A stretch of 64,000 nucleotides of DNA, taken from Paracoccus amoyensis. Its GTDB lineage: Bacteria; Pseudomonadota; Alphaproteobacteria; Rhodobacterales; Rhodobacteraceae. The stretch spans positions 558,001 to 622,000 of the forward strand of contig NZ_JACOQL010000001.1 in NCBI RefSeq assembly GCF_014490725.1, in the 5' to 3' direction. Positions 55,877 to 64,000 of the stretch are shown piece after piece. Numbering within the stretch: the first letter of the stretch is position 1; each line of letters starts with the position of its first letter. Under the pieces are notes generated by a model, which worked only from the letters and a program-made list of their open reading frames with translations, made no database searches and was not told the origin of the DNA. The position numbers were made by a program, and so were the translations under genes.

Positions 55877-57345
55877 GCGCCATGAACGACCTTCTTGCCT
55901 TTCAACGGCAGACCGAGGCGTTGTCCTCGATCGCGGAACGTCTTGGATGGGATCAGGAAACGGTGATGCCGCGCGGCGCCGCCGAACAGCGCGCCGAAGA
56001 GATGGGCGCGATCGAATCTGTGCTGCACGAACGCCGCACCGATCCCCGTATCGGTGAATGGCTGGAAGCGGCCACGCCCCGGACCGAGGCTGAGAGCCGG
56101 GCCATCGAACTGATTGCCCGCGACTTCAACCGCGCTAACCGGGTGCCCGCGCGCCTTGCGACGGAATTGGCGCGGCTGACCTCGCTTTCGCAGGGAATCT
56201 GGGCGGAAGCGCGTGCCAATGAAGACGCCGAAGAATTTCTGCCGACCTTGGATCAGGTTCTGATGCTGAAGCGGGAAGAAGCTGCGGCGCTGGCCGAGGG
56301 CGGTGATCTTTATGATGCGCTGCTGGACGACTACGAACCGGGAATGACCGGTGCCGAAATCGCGTCGCTGTTTGATGCCATGCGCCCACGTCTGGTCACG
56401 CTGCGCGAGGATATTCTGGGTGCGGGTGTTCAACCGCAAGAGTTGACCGGCCATTTTCCGCAGGAAACACAGCTTCGTCTGGCACGCACCTGCGCCACCG
56501 CCTTTGGATATGATTGGTCGCGCGGCCGGATGGATGTGGCCGTGCATCCGTTCAGTAGTGGCCGCTGGCAAGACAGCCGGATCACAACGCGCGTCGTCGA
56601 ACCCGATCCGTTCAACTGCCTGTATTCCACGATCCACGAAGTCGGACATTCCAGCTATGAGTTGGGTATCGATCCCGATTACGCCTTTACGCCACTTGGC
56701 CGTGGCGTTTCGATGGGCGTTCATGAAAGCCAAAGCCGCATCTATGAAAATCAGATGGCCAGGGGCCGTGCCTTTACCGGCTGGTTGTTCAACAGGATGT
56801 CGGATGCTTTCGACGGACTGAACATTACCGATGCTGACGCATTCTATGCCACCGTCAACCGTGTCACCCCCGGCTTTATCCGAACCGAGGCGGACGAGGT
56901 TCAATACAACCTGCACATCATGATGCGCTTTGATCTGGAACGTGACCTGATCGCCGGGCGGCTGGATACCCGCGATCTGGTCGAGGCCTGGAACAGCCGC
57001 TTCCAGAAGGATTTCGGTGTTGCTGTGGACCGTCCTGCCAATGGGGTGTTGCAGGATGTGCATTGGGCCATCGGCCTGTTCGGATACTTTCCGACATATG
57101 CCTTGGGCAACGTCTATGCCGGTTGCCTGAATGCTGCCATGCGGGAAGATACCCCGGATCTGGATGACACGTTGGCGCAGGGCGACGCCGCGCCGGGCGT
57201 TGAATGGTTGCGCGAAAACATCCACCGCCATGGCGGTCTGCTGCCTCCACGGCAGTTGGTCGAGGAAGCGACCGAAGATGATATCAGTCCGGAACCGCTG
57301 CTGGATTATCTGGAAGACAAATTTTCGACAATCTATAAGCTGTAA
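55873..57345 (+). CDS. Carboxypeptidase M32 (carboxypeptidase Taq family)
   Basis: This cytosolic zinc carboxypeptidase of 490 residues has HEVGH at residues 255-259 (the HExxH metal motif), the GVHESQSRIYEN stretch that supplies the third ligand, and GYFPTYALGNVYA near the C-terminus. It is all-helical with a wide groove and removes C-terminal residues from peptides. It overlaps ctaA by 4 nt. Confidence 0.95.
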   Translation: MSAMNDLLAFQRQTEALSSIAERLGWDQETVMPRGAAEQRAEEMGAIESVLHERRTDPRIGEWLEAATPRTEAESRAIELIARDFNRANRVPARLATELARLTSLSQGIWAEARANEDAEEFLPTLDQVLMLKREEAAALAEGGDLYDALLDDYEPGMTGAEIASLFDAMRPRLVTLREDILGAGVQPQELTGHFPQETQLRLARTCATAFGYDWSRGRMDVAVHPFSSGRWQDSRITTRVVEPDPFNCLYSTIHEVGHSSYELGIDPDYAFTPLGRGVSMGVHESQSRIYENQMARGRAFTGWLFNRMSDAFDGLNITDADAFYATVNRVTPGFIRTEADEVQYNLHIMMRFDLERDLIAGRLDTRDLVEAWNSRFQKDFGVAVDRPANGVLQDVHWAIGLFGYFPTYALGNVYAGCLNAAMREDTPDLDDTLAQGDAAPGVEWLRENIHRHGGLLPPRQLVEEATEDDISPEPLLDYLEDKFSTIYKL

Positions 57346-57479
57346 AGCTTGTCGGATCATTCAAAACCTACATGGGATCGCGGCATTCATGTCGCGCCCC
57401 CCAACCGATTCGACCCCGCCCGGCGCAGCCTGTAACACAATCGCGCAAAATTTAACGATGGCGAATCGGAGGAAAATTT

Positions 57480-58943
57480 ATGGCGACGGGAATCTGGATC
57501 AGTCTGATTCTTTACTTTGCGCTGATGCTGGCCATCGGGGTCTATGCTTGGCGCAAATCCACATCCAACTCTGAAGAATACGTGCTTGGCGGGCGAAATC
57601 TATCGCCCTCGGTCGCGGCCCTGTCGGCCGGCGCATCGGATATGAGCGGCTGGCTGTTGATGGGCCTGCCGGGGGCGCTGTATGCCACCGGTCTGGTCGA
57701 GGCATGGATCGGGATAGGGCTTTTCGTCGGCGCATTCCTGAACTGGATCATCGTCGCGCCACGCCTGCGCGAACAGACCGAGCGATATGACAACTCTCTG
57801 ACGATCCCGGCGTTTCTGGCGAACCGCTTTCCCAGCAAGGCGACCCTGCTGCGTGTGGTTTCGGCCGTGATCATCGTCATATTCTTCATCGTCTACACGG
57901 CCTCTGGCCTGGTTGCTGGCGGTAAGCTGTTTGCCAGCGCCTTCAACGGCAGCTACTCGACCGGGATCTGGCTGACCCTTGGCGTCGTGCTGGCCTATAC
58001 CGTCGTTGGTGGCTTTCTGGCCGTCAGCCTGACCGATTTTGTTCAGGGCATCATCATGATGCTGGCTTTGGTCATCATGCCGCTGGTGGTCCTTTACGGC
58101 CCCGGTGGCGGCGGGATTGAACAGGCGCGCGAAACTCTGTCGCAGCTTGGGCCTGACTATTTCTCGCTGACGACGGGCCTGACACTGTTCGGCTTCCTTT
58201 CGGCAATTGCCTGGGGGCTGGGCTATTTCGGCCAACCCCATATCATCGTCCGGTTCATGGCGGTCCGCAGCGTCGAGGCGGTTCCCGCGGCCCGCAATAT
58301 CGGGATGAGCTGGATGTTGATCTCACTGTTGGGCGCCATCGGCATCGGTGTCTTTGGCCGCGCCTATGTTCTGCGCAATGGCATTGAAATCGACGATCCG
58401 GAAACGATCTTCATCGTTCTGGCAAACCTGCTGTTCCACCCGCTGATGACGGGCTTTCTTTATGCCGCACTTCTGGCCGCCATCATGAGCACGATTTCCA
58501 GCCAGTTGCTGGTGGCATCCTCATCCCTGACCGAGGATTTCTATCACCTGTTCCTGAACCGCGAAGCCAGCGACAAGACTTTGGTGACTGTCGGACGTAT
58601 TGCCGTTCTTGCAGTCGGTATCATCGCCGCAATTATCGCTCAGAACCCGGATTCCAACGTTCTGGGTCTTGTGTCGAATGCCTGGGCAGGGTTCGGTGCG
58701 GCCTTTGGCCCGCTGATCATCCTGTCGCTGACCTGGCCGCGCATGACCGGGGCAGGGGCGGTTGCCGGCCTGATCGTCGGTGCTGTCACCGTCATTCTGT
58801 GGATCGCGCTTGGTTTGAACAGCAGCATCCTTGGCGGTCCGGGCCTGTATGAGATCATCCCGGGCTTCATCTTGTCGATGATCGCTATCGTTGTGGTCAG
58901 CAATATGACCTATACCGGAAATGAATTCCGCCCGCGCAGCTAA
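57480..58943 (+). CDS. putP: Sodium/proline symporter PutP
   Basis: The 487-residue SSS-family carrier begins with helices as in PutP and shows EYVLGGRNLSPSVAALSAGASDMSGWLLMG (read in parts), the YTASGLVAGGKLF core, GYFGQPHIIVRFMA and MSTISSQLLVASSSLTED with the sodium-site Ser residues. Proline uptake for nutrition or osmoprotection is likely. GGAGG precedes the ATG. putA is not adjacent. Confidence 0.93.
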   Translation: MATGIWISLILYFALMLAIGVYAWRKSTSNSEEYVLGGRNLSPSVAALSAGASDMSGWLLMGLPGALYATGLVEAWIGIGLFVGAFLNWIIVAPRLREQTERYDNSLTIPAFLANRFPSKATLLRVVSAVIIVIFFIVYTASGLVAGGKLFASAFNGSYSTGIWLTLGVVLAYTVVGGFLAVSLTDFVQGIIMMLALVIMPLVVLYGPGGGGIEQARETLSQLGPDYFSLTTGLTLFGFLSAIAWGLGYFGQPHIIVRFMAVRSVEAVPAARNIGMSWMLISLLGAIGIGVFGRAYVLRNGIEIDDPETIFIVLANLLFHPLMTGFLYAALLAAIMSTISSQLLVASSSLTEDFYHLFLNREASDKTLVTVGRIAVLAVGIIAAIIAQNPDSNVLGLVSNAWAGFGAAFGPLIILSLTWPRMTGAGAVAGLIVGAVTVILWIALGLNSSILGGPGLYEIIPGFILSMIAIVVVSNMTYTGNEFRPRS

Positions 58944-58967
58944 ACTGCGGTCGTAAATGATACTCCA

Positions 58968-58992
58968 AAGGGCGGCCAGATCGGCCGCCCTT
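58968..58992 (+). terminator. Hairpin after putP
   Basis: AAGGGCGGCC pairs perfectly with GGCCGCCCTT around AGATC, 25 nt after the stop. Only TTCTC follows, so the U-run is weak. Confidence 0.5.
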
Positions 58993-59209
58993 CTCATGTG
59001 TATCTGCCCGAAATTCCGACTGGACTGCCAAGGAGGTCAAAAGCTGCCCGATCCGTCGGCATTGTTGCGTGACTTGGGGACAGCTTCGTGTTCAAGTCTT
59101 TTCACAGCGCAGGATCACGGGAAATGTTGATAAGATTGATCTATAATTCTGACATTGCTGTCTTTTCTGTAGCTGCGATCAACCGCTAGGACACCAGACT
59201 GAGGCTCGC

Positions 59210-59665
59210 ATGAACGACGACTTGGATCAAAAATTTCTGGGCATCGCCTTGGCCGAGGCCGAGATGGGGCTTGCAGCTGGCGGCATCCCAATCGGGTCCG
59301 CTTTGGTCCGTGACGGACAGCTTGTGGCCAGTGGCCATAATCAGCGCGTCCAGCAGGGCGACCCCATTGCACACGGCGAAATGGCTTGCCTGCGAAACGC
59401 GGGCCGCCAGCGCAGCTATCGCGATACGGTCCTCTATACCACGCTTAGCCCCTGCATGATGTGCAGCGGAACCATCGTTCAGTTCGGTATTCCTCGCGTC
59501 GTCGTGGGCGAGGCTGATACCTTTGACGGCAACATCGAATTCCTCCGCTCCCGCGGGGTCGAGGTCGTTCTGATGAATGACGACTCCTGCAGGGATGTGA
59601 TGCGGCGCTTTCTCTCCAAACCCGAAAATCTTGCGATCTGGAACGAAGACATCTCCGAGGATTGA
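59210..59665 (+). CDS. Cytosine deaminase, yeast FCY1-like (CDA fold)
   Basis: The 151-residue zinc deaminase resembles yeast cytosine deaminase Fcy1 rather than bacterial CodA, an unrelated amidohydrolase. Visible features are the H55-G-E57 motif and P81-C-M-M-C85 zinc cysteines in YRDTVLYTTLSPCMMC, then GIPRVVVGEADTF and the FCY1-like tail ending in W-x-EDI. It should convert cytosine to uracil and ammonia; guanine or tRNA adenosine deamination are less likely because codB follows by 18 nt. A TATAAT at 59142-59147 lies upstream. Confidence 0.88.
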   Translation: MNDDLDQKFLGIALAEAEMGLAAGGIPIGSALVRDGQLVASGHNQRVQQGDPIAHGEMACLRNAGRQRSYRDTVLYTTLSPCMMCSGTIVQFGIPRVVVGEADTFDGNIEFLRSRGVEVVLMNDDSCRDVMRRFLSKPENLAIWNEDISED

Positions 59666-59683
59666 TCAGAAAAAGGACCACAG

Positions 59684-60982
59684 ATGGATGCGGAACAGAC
59701 ATCGACAGCAAACGACGACAGTCAGGATTTCCCCCTTTCCGAAGTTCCCCTGTCAGCCCGAAAAAGTCTTGGGTCGCTTTGCGTGGTGCTTTTGGGGTTC
59801 ACTTTTTTTACCGCGACGATGTTTGCCGGTGGGCAACTTGGTGTGGCGTTTCCCTTCTGGCCCGATCTTGCGCTGATTGTCCTGGCAGGCAATCTGCTGC
59901 TTGGTGTTTATGTCGCCATCCTCAGCCTGATCGGCAGCCGCACCGGCCTGAATACCGCATTGCTCAGCCGCTTCGGCTTTGGGCGTATTGGCGCGCGTCT
60001 GCCCGATCTGATTCTTGGGTTTACCCAGATCGGATGGTATGGCTGGGGCACCGCAACAATGGCAGTCGTGTTATTGCGATTGTTGGGTGTGGACGCCGAA
60101 GCCGCACCTGCGCTGACCTCGACCCTGATCGTGGTTTTTGGCATGGCCTTCTGCTGGACGGCCTATATCGGTTATCGCGGGTTGGAACTTCTGTCGCTGG
60201 TTTCGGTCCCGCTGATGATCCTGCTGCTGGCGGTATCGCTGTGGATCGCGATTGGCGATGCAGGCGGTTTGCGCGGCCTGGCCGCAATTTCCCCGACGGC
60301 GACGCTTGGTATCGGCACGGCCATCACGATCGTCTTCGGAACCTTTGTCTCGGGCGGCACGCAGGCCACCAACTGGACCCGCTTCGCCCGCAAGCCCAGC
60401 CATGCCGTCTGGGGTGCGCTGGCCGCATTCTTTATCGGGAACGGCCTGATGATCGGGACCGGGGCGATCGGCGCTTTGGTTTATCAGCAACCCGATATCG
60501 TCGATGTCTTGGTCGTGCAGGGCCTTACGCTTCTGGGGATCGTCATGCTGGTGCTGAACCTGTGGACCACGCAGGACAACACGATCTACAATTTCTCGGC
60601 GGTGGGCTGCACGGCCTTGGCGACAGACAGGCGCCGATTGGTCACCATCCTTGGCGCGATCATCGGGACGATCCTGGCCCTGATGCGCATAGATCTGTAT
60701 CTGATCCCGTTCCTGCTGATGCTTGGCACATTCATTCCGCCCATAGGGGGCGTGATCATGGCCGATTATGTCTACAAGCATCGCGGCACCTATCCGGCTA
60801 TCGCCACCGCCAGGCTTCCCGCCGTCAACATCCCGGGGCTTGCCGGATACGCATTCGGCTGCCTCGTCGCATATGTTTCGCCGGGCGTGCCACCGCTTAA
60901 CGGCATCGTCACGGCAATTGTCGTCTATATCGTGGCGGACAAATTGCTGAGCCCAAGAAAATCAGGTGCCTCGGCACGCTGA
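59684..60982 (+). CDS. codB: Cytosine permease CodB
   Basis: The 432-residue NCS1-family transporter has 12 predicted helices and CodB-type stretches: FTFFTATMFAGGQLGVAFPFWPD (read in part), GWYGWGTATMAV, GGTQATNWTRFARKP and TTQDNTIYNFSAVG. It imports cytosine with protons or sodium. It is cotranscribed with the FCY1-like deaminase and ends facing preA. Confidence 0.93.
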   Translation: MDAEQTSTANDDSQDFPLSEVPLSARKSLGSLCVVLLGFTFFTATMFAGGQLGVAFPFWPDLALIVLAGNLLLGVYVAILSLIGSRTGLNTALLSRFGFGRIGARLPDLILGFTQIGWYGWGTATMAVVLLRLLGVDAEAAPALTSTLIVVFGMAFCWTAYIGYRGLELLSLVSVPLMILLLAVSLWIAIGDAGGLRGLAAISPTATLGIGTAITIVFGTFVSGGTQATNWTRFARKPSHAVWGALAAFFIGNGLMIGTGAIGALVYQQPDIVDVLVVQGLTLLGIVMLVLNLWTTQDNTIYNFSAVGCTALATDRRRLVTILGAIIGTILALMRIDLYLIPFLLMLGTFIPPIGGVIMADYVYKHRGTYPAIATARLPAVNIPGLAGYAFGCLVAYVSPGVPPLNGIVTAIVVYIVADKLLSPRKSGASAR

Positions 60983-61024
60983 TCAAGGCCCTTGCCGTCT
61001 TCTGTGCCAAAATATCCCGGGGGT

Positions 61025-61048
61025 CCGGGGGCAGCGCCCCCGGCTTTT
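61025..61048 (+). terminator. Intrinsic terminator of the deaminase-codB operon
   Basis: CCGGGGGC pairs with GCCCCCGG around AGC and is followed by CTTTTA, 42 nt after codB. It abuts the preA stop. Confidence 0.75.
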
Positions 61049-62345
61049 ACTCGGCGGCCTTGGCCATCGGGTTATTCGGATGCGTGGTCCAATTCGCATA
61101 ATCACCGCGCTTGATACCGGTGCGCAGATCCATCTCACCCGGTTCAAGCTCTCGCATGGTGATGCAGTTTTCGACCGGGCAGACATCGACGCACAGGTTG
61201 CAGGCGACGCATTCTTCCTCGATCACCTCGAAGACGCGGCCCGGTTTCATTGCAATCGCCTGATGGCTTGTATCCTCGCAGGCGGCATAGCAACGTCCGC
61301 ATTTGATGCAGTCATCCTGATTGATCACCGCCTTGGTGACATAGTTCAGGTTCAGCTGGTTCCAGTCGGTCACATTCGGCACTGCACGCCCGATCAGATC
61401 GGACAGTTCCATCTCGTGACCGTCCAGATAGTCGCGCAGCCCCGAGATCATTTCCTGCACGACCTTGAACCCATAGGTCATTGCCGCTGTGCAGACCTGC
61501 ACGTTTCCCGCACCAAGCGCCAGGAATTCGGCCGCATCGCGCCATGTCGTTACGCCGCCAATTCCGCTGATCGGTAAACCGCGCGTTTCGGGACTGCGGG
61601 CAATCTCGGCCACCATGTTCAGTGCAATCGGCTTGACCGCTGGCCCGCAATAGCCGCCATGCGCGCCCTTGCCGTCAATGGTCGGTTGTGGCGCGAACAG
61701 GTCCAGATCGACAGATGTGATGCTATTGATGGTGTTGATCAAACTGACCGCATCTGCGCCACCGCGTTTCGCCGCCTCGGCCGGTTTGCGCACATCGGTC
61801 ACGTTCGGGGTCAGCTTCACGATGCAGGGCATGCGCGAATATTGCTTGACCCAACGTGTGACCATTTCGATATATTCGGGCACCTGACCGACGGCTGCAC
61901 CCATTCCACGCTCGCTCATCCCGTGGGGACAGCCGAAATTCAGTTCCACACCATCCGCGCCGGTGTCTTCGATCTGCGCCAGGATGGCTTTCCAGCTTTC
62001 CTCGTCACAGGGCACCATCAGCGAAATGATCAGCGCCCGGTCGGGATAGTCACGCTTGACCGATTTGATTTCGCGCAGGTTCACCTCTAGCGGACGGTCG
62101 GTGATCAACTCGATATTGTTGATGCCCAGAACACGCCTGTCGGCACCATAGACCACGCCGTAGCGCGGCCCGTTGACGTTGACCACCGGCGGCCCTTCCG
62201 AGCCGAGGGTTTTCCAGACGACACCACCCCAACCGGCCTGAAAGGCCCGGCGGACGTTATATTCCTTGTCCGTAGGCGGGGCCGAGGCCAGCCAGAACGG
62301 ATTGGGCGATTTGATTCCGATAAAATTGCTGCGCAGATCAGCCAT
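61047..62345 (-). CDS. preA: NAD-dependent dihydropyrimidine dehydrogenase subunit PreA
   Basis: PreA is the flavin- and iron-sulfur-containing catalytic subunit that reduces uracil and thymine to dihydropyrimidines. The 432-residue protein has a dihydroorotate-dehydrogenase-like barrel (NPFWLASAPPTD, ELNFGCPHGMSERGMGAAVGQ read in part, ISGIGGV) and a C-terminal ferredoxin domain with CIKCGRCYAAC and CVACNLCVDVC. It follows preT by 32 nt on the same strand. Confidence 0.96.
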   Translation of the reverse strand: MADLRSNFIGIKSPNPFWLASAPPTDKEYNVRRAFQAGWGGVVWKTLGSEGPPVVNVNGPRYGVVYGADRRVLGINNIELITDRPLEVNLREIKSVKRDYPDRALIISLMVPCDEESWKAILAQIEDTGADGVELNFGCPHGMSERGMGAAVGQVPEYIEMVTRWVKQYSRMPCIVKLTPNVTDVRKPAEAAKRGGADAVSLINTINSITSVDLDLFAPQPTIDGKGAHGGYCGPAVKPIALNMVAEIARSPETRGLPISGIGGVTTWRDAAEFLALGAGNVQVCTAAMTYGFKVVQEMISGLRDYLDGHEMELSDLIGRAVPNVTDWNQLNLNYVTKAVINQDDCIKCGRCYAACEDTSHQAIAMKPGRVFEVIEEECVACNLCVDVCPVENCITMRELEPGEMDLRTGIKRGDYANWTTHPNNPMAKAAE

Positions 62346-62377
62346 GTCAGGCTCCTTTCGCGAAGAACGGTTCGGCC

Positions 62378-63733
62378 TCAGCCGGGAATTTCAATCGGGC
62401 GACCCGTCAATGTAGCGTCGATATCTTCGGCGGCGTCGCGGCCTTCGGCGACGGCGGTGACTGTCAGATCATCGCCCCCCGCCGCGCAGTCGCCCCCCGC
62501 CCAGACACCATCCAGATTTGTGCGACCCGGGCCATTGACGGCAATCTTGCCGCCGTCCAGCGCCAGCCCGGTCGGCATCAGGTCCAGCGTCTGACCGATG
62601 GCGCGGAAAAGCTGATCGGCTTTCAGCCGGAACCGCTGATTTGTCTCGACCAGATGGCCGTCGACTTCCTCGGTATAGGCGAACTCGACCTCGGCCACCG
62701 CGCCATTCCCGTGCACGGCCAAGGGCGAGGCGTTGTGGATGATGCGCACGCCGGATGCGGTTGCATGATGCTGCTCATGCTCACTTGCACTCATCCGTTC
62801 CTGGCCACGACGATAGACGATGGTGACGTTCTCGGCGCCCAGCAATTTGGATTGCACCGCTGCGTCAACGGCGGTCATGCCGCCACCAATCACCACAACA
62901 TCGCGGCCAATCGGCAGGGTGGTCAGATCATCCGCCTGACGCAAATCCCGAATGAAACTGACCGCATCCAGCACATTGCCGCGCTCCTCGCCATCAGCGC
63001 GAAGCGCGTTCACGCCGCCCAGACCCATGCCAAGGAACACGGCGTCGTAATCATTGCGCAAATCCTCTAGCGTGATGTTGCTGCCCAGACGTTGGTCATA
63101 GCGTATTTCGATGCCGCCGATGCCCATCAACCAGTCGACTTCGGCCTGCGCAAAGCCATCAACGGTCTTGTAGCTGGCGATCCCGAATTCATTCAGCCCG
63201 CCGGCTTTAGCCCGTGCCTCGAAGATCACGACGTCATGGCCTTTGGCGGCCAGACGATGCGCGGCGGACAGACCGGCAGGACCTGCGCCGACGATGGCGA
63301 TGCGCTTGCCCGTGGGCTCTGCCCGCGAAAACGGATGCTCGGGCTGCGCCATGAGGCCATCGGTGGCATAGCGCTGCAATGCGCCAATCTCGACCGGCAT
63401 GCCCTCGGCATCCATGCGGACACAGGAACCTTCGCACAGGTTTTCGGTAGGGCAAACGCGGGCGCACATGCCGCCAAGGATATTTGAATGGAAGATGGTC
63501 ATCGCTGCGGCGTCGGGCGTGCCGGTCACGATCTGGCGAATGAACAGCGGAATGTCGATGCTGGTCGGGCAGGCCGTGATGCAGGGCGCGTCATGGCAGA
63601 AATAACAGCGATCAGCGGCTACATGTGCCTCATGCGCGTCCAGCGGGGGCGCGACATCGACGAAATTCACGACAAGTTCTTCGCGGGTCAAACGACCGGG
63701 CACAACACCGGGCGCAAGTCTGGCTTGGGACAT
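62378..63733 (-). CDS. preT: NAD(P)-dependent dihydropyrimidine dehydrogenase subunit PreT
   Basis: PreT passes electrons from NADH to PreA. The 451-residue protein resembles glutamate synthase small subunit: an N-terminal iron-sulfur region (CYFCHDAPCITACP, CARVCPTENLCEGSC), the FAD loop VGAGPAGLSAAHRL and the NAD(P) loop VVVIGGGMTAVDAA. It is the first gene of preTA; a GGAGACAGG Shine-Dalgarno lies upstream. AT-rich DNA before it (63770-63810) likely holds its promoter. Downstream hydantoinase and ureidopropionase genes are not in this window. Confidence 0.95.
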   Translation of the reverse strand: MSQARLAPGVVPGRLTREELVVNFVDVAPPLDAHEAHVAADRCYFCHDAPCITACPTSIDIPLFIRQIVTGTPDAAAMTIFHSNILGGMCARVCPTENLCEGSCVRMDAEGMPVEIGALQRYATDGLMAQPEHPFSRAEPTGKRIAIVGAGPAGLSAAHRLAAKGHDVVIFEARAKAGGLNEFGIASYKTVDGFAQAEVDWLMGIGGIEIRYDQRLGSNITLEDLRNDYDAVFLGMGLGGVNALRADGEERGNVLDAVSFIRDLRQADDLTTLPIGRDVVVIGGGMTAVDAAVQSKLLGAENVTIVYRRGQERMSASEHEQHHATASGVRIIHNASPLAVHGNGAVAEVEFAYTEEVDGHLVETNQRFRLKADQLFRAIGQTLDLMPTGLALDGGKIAVNGPGRTNLDGVWAGGDCAAGGDDLTVTAVAEGRDAAEDIDATLTGRPIEIPG

Positions 63734-63834
63734 ATTCCTGTCTCCTGGCTCACCTGTTGGTAATATTCAGGCTGACACAGGTTCTTTTTTTTATCAAATG
63801 GTAAAATTAAGCGCGTGCCGGATTTGCGTCTTTT

Positions 63835-64000
63835 TCAGGCTGGAAGGGTGATTTTCGCGGCAAGGCCGCCGATTTCCGCACGCTCCAACCGCAACTCGCC
63901 GCCATGCAGCGCTGCCAGATCGGCCACGATGGCAAGCCCCAGTCCCGAACCCGAGGCGCCGTGCTCATCCAGCCTTCCCCCCCGGATCAACGCACGTGGC
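63835..64000 (-). CDS. Sensor histidine kinase, C-terminal end (partial)
   Basis: The last 55 codons of a gene entering from beyond 64000. The HATPase G2 box GSGLGLAIVADLAALHGGEL followed by LAAKITLPA and a stop identifies the end of a two-component sensor kinase. A GASGSGLGLAIV form occurs in QseC/TctE-like sensors. Nothing more can be said about the input domain. Confidence 0.85.
   Translation of the reverse strand, partial: PRALIRGGRLDEHGASGSGLGLAIVADLAALHGGELRLERAEIGGLAAKITLPA

Noticed and set aside
59031..59038. Perfect AAGGAGGT Shine-Dalgarno between putP and the deaminase gene
   Set aside because: No start codon follows at a usable distance, so no small gene can be supported.
59127..59147. 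TTGATA...TATAAT as a promoter of the cytosine deaminase gene
   Set aside because: The two hexamers are only 9 nt apart, too close for a sigma-70 promoter; only the TATAAT is worth noting.

Overview
The window is high-GC DNA from an alphaproteobacterium, most likely a member of the Rhodobacteraceae/Paracoccaceae (Rhodobacterales). The evidence is an F1-only atpHAGDC operon without the F0 genes, a metal-site HemB of the Asp type, a small membrane protein of the Rhodobacterales 'SufBCD component' type, a VPLPA-type C-terminal sorting signal, and mostly conserved housekeeping genes. No plasmid, phage, IS or CRISPR signal was seen; this is ordinary chromosome with some accessory islands.

Layout. 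1-10 kb: partial SYLF lipoprotein, hemB, small membrane protein, mfd, then the folate genes pabB-pabC, then clpA. 10-13.5 kb: gloB, a methyltransferase, and an AmpR-like LysR regulator facing a small secreted four-cysteine protein. 13.5-19 kb: atpHAGDC followed by an H-type lectin gene. 19-27.5 kb: alpha/beta hydrolase and HCCA isomerase, prs, purD, xseA, MFS exporter, eda and a hemolysin-III membrane protein. 27.5-29.6 kb: rpsB-tsf. 29.6-32.8 kb: a structured-RNA candidate, a LuxR regulator broken by a +1 frameshift, cmk, and an aldehyde dehydrogenase broken by a -1 frameshift. 32.9-37.5 kb: adenine deaminase, VPLPA-CTERM surface protein, HpcH/HpaI aldolase, hisH and hisB. 37.8-44.7 kb: BCCT betaine carrier, zapA and its coiled-coil neighbour, lipoprotein, esterase, MFS, DUF599 and Hsp20.

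44.8-47.1 kb is a complete queC-queD-queE-queF operon for preQ1 synthesis. It is preceded by a sequence that matches the preQ1-I riboswitch almost base for base, with the queC Shine-Dalgarno built into the aptamer tail. 47.1-50.8 kb is a small surface-polymer island: a TPR/CDP-glycerol glycerophosphotransferase, a sulfotransferase and a TagD-type glycerol-3-phosphate cytidylyltransferase. Together they suggest a teichoic-acid-like, possibly sulfated, poly(glycerol phosphate) on a Gram-negative cell.

51-64 kb: a tRNA with anticodon CAU (probably Ile2), purM-purN, thiE, trmJ, ctaA, an M32 carboxypeptidase and putP. A pyrimidine salvage/degradation block follows: a yeast-type cytosine deaminase with codB, convergent with the dihydropyrimidine dehydrogenase genes preT-preA. 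Imported cytosine would be deaminated to uracil and then reduced. The window ends in the 3' part of a sensor histidine kinase gene.

Main points for a second look: the preQ1 riboswitch, the CDP-glycerol island, the structured RNA and frameshifted LuxR around 29.6-30.5 kb, the AmpR-like regulator without ampC, and the CtrA-like box upstream of the VPLPA-CTERM gene.
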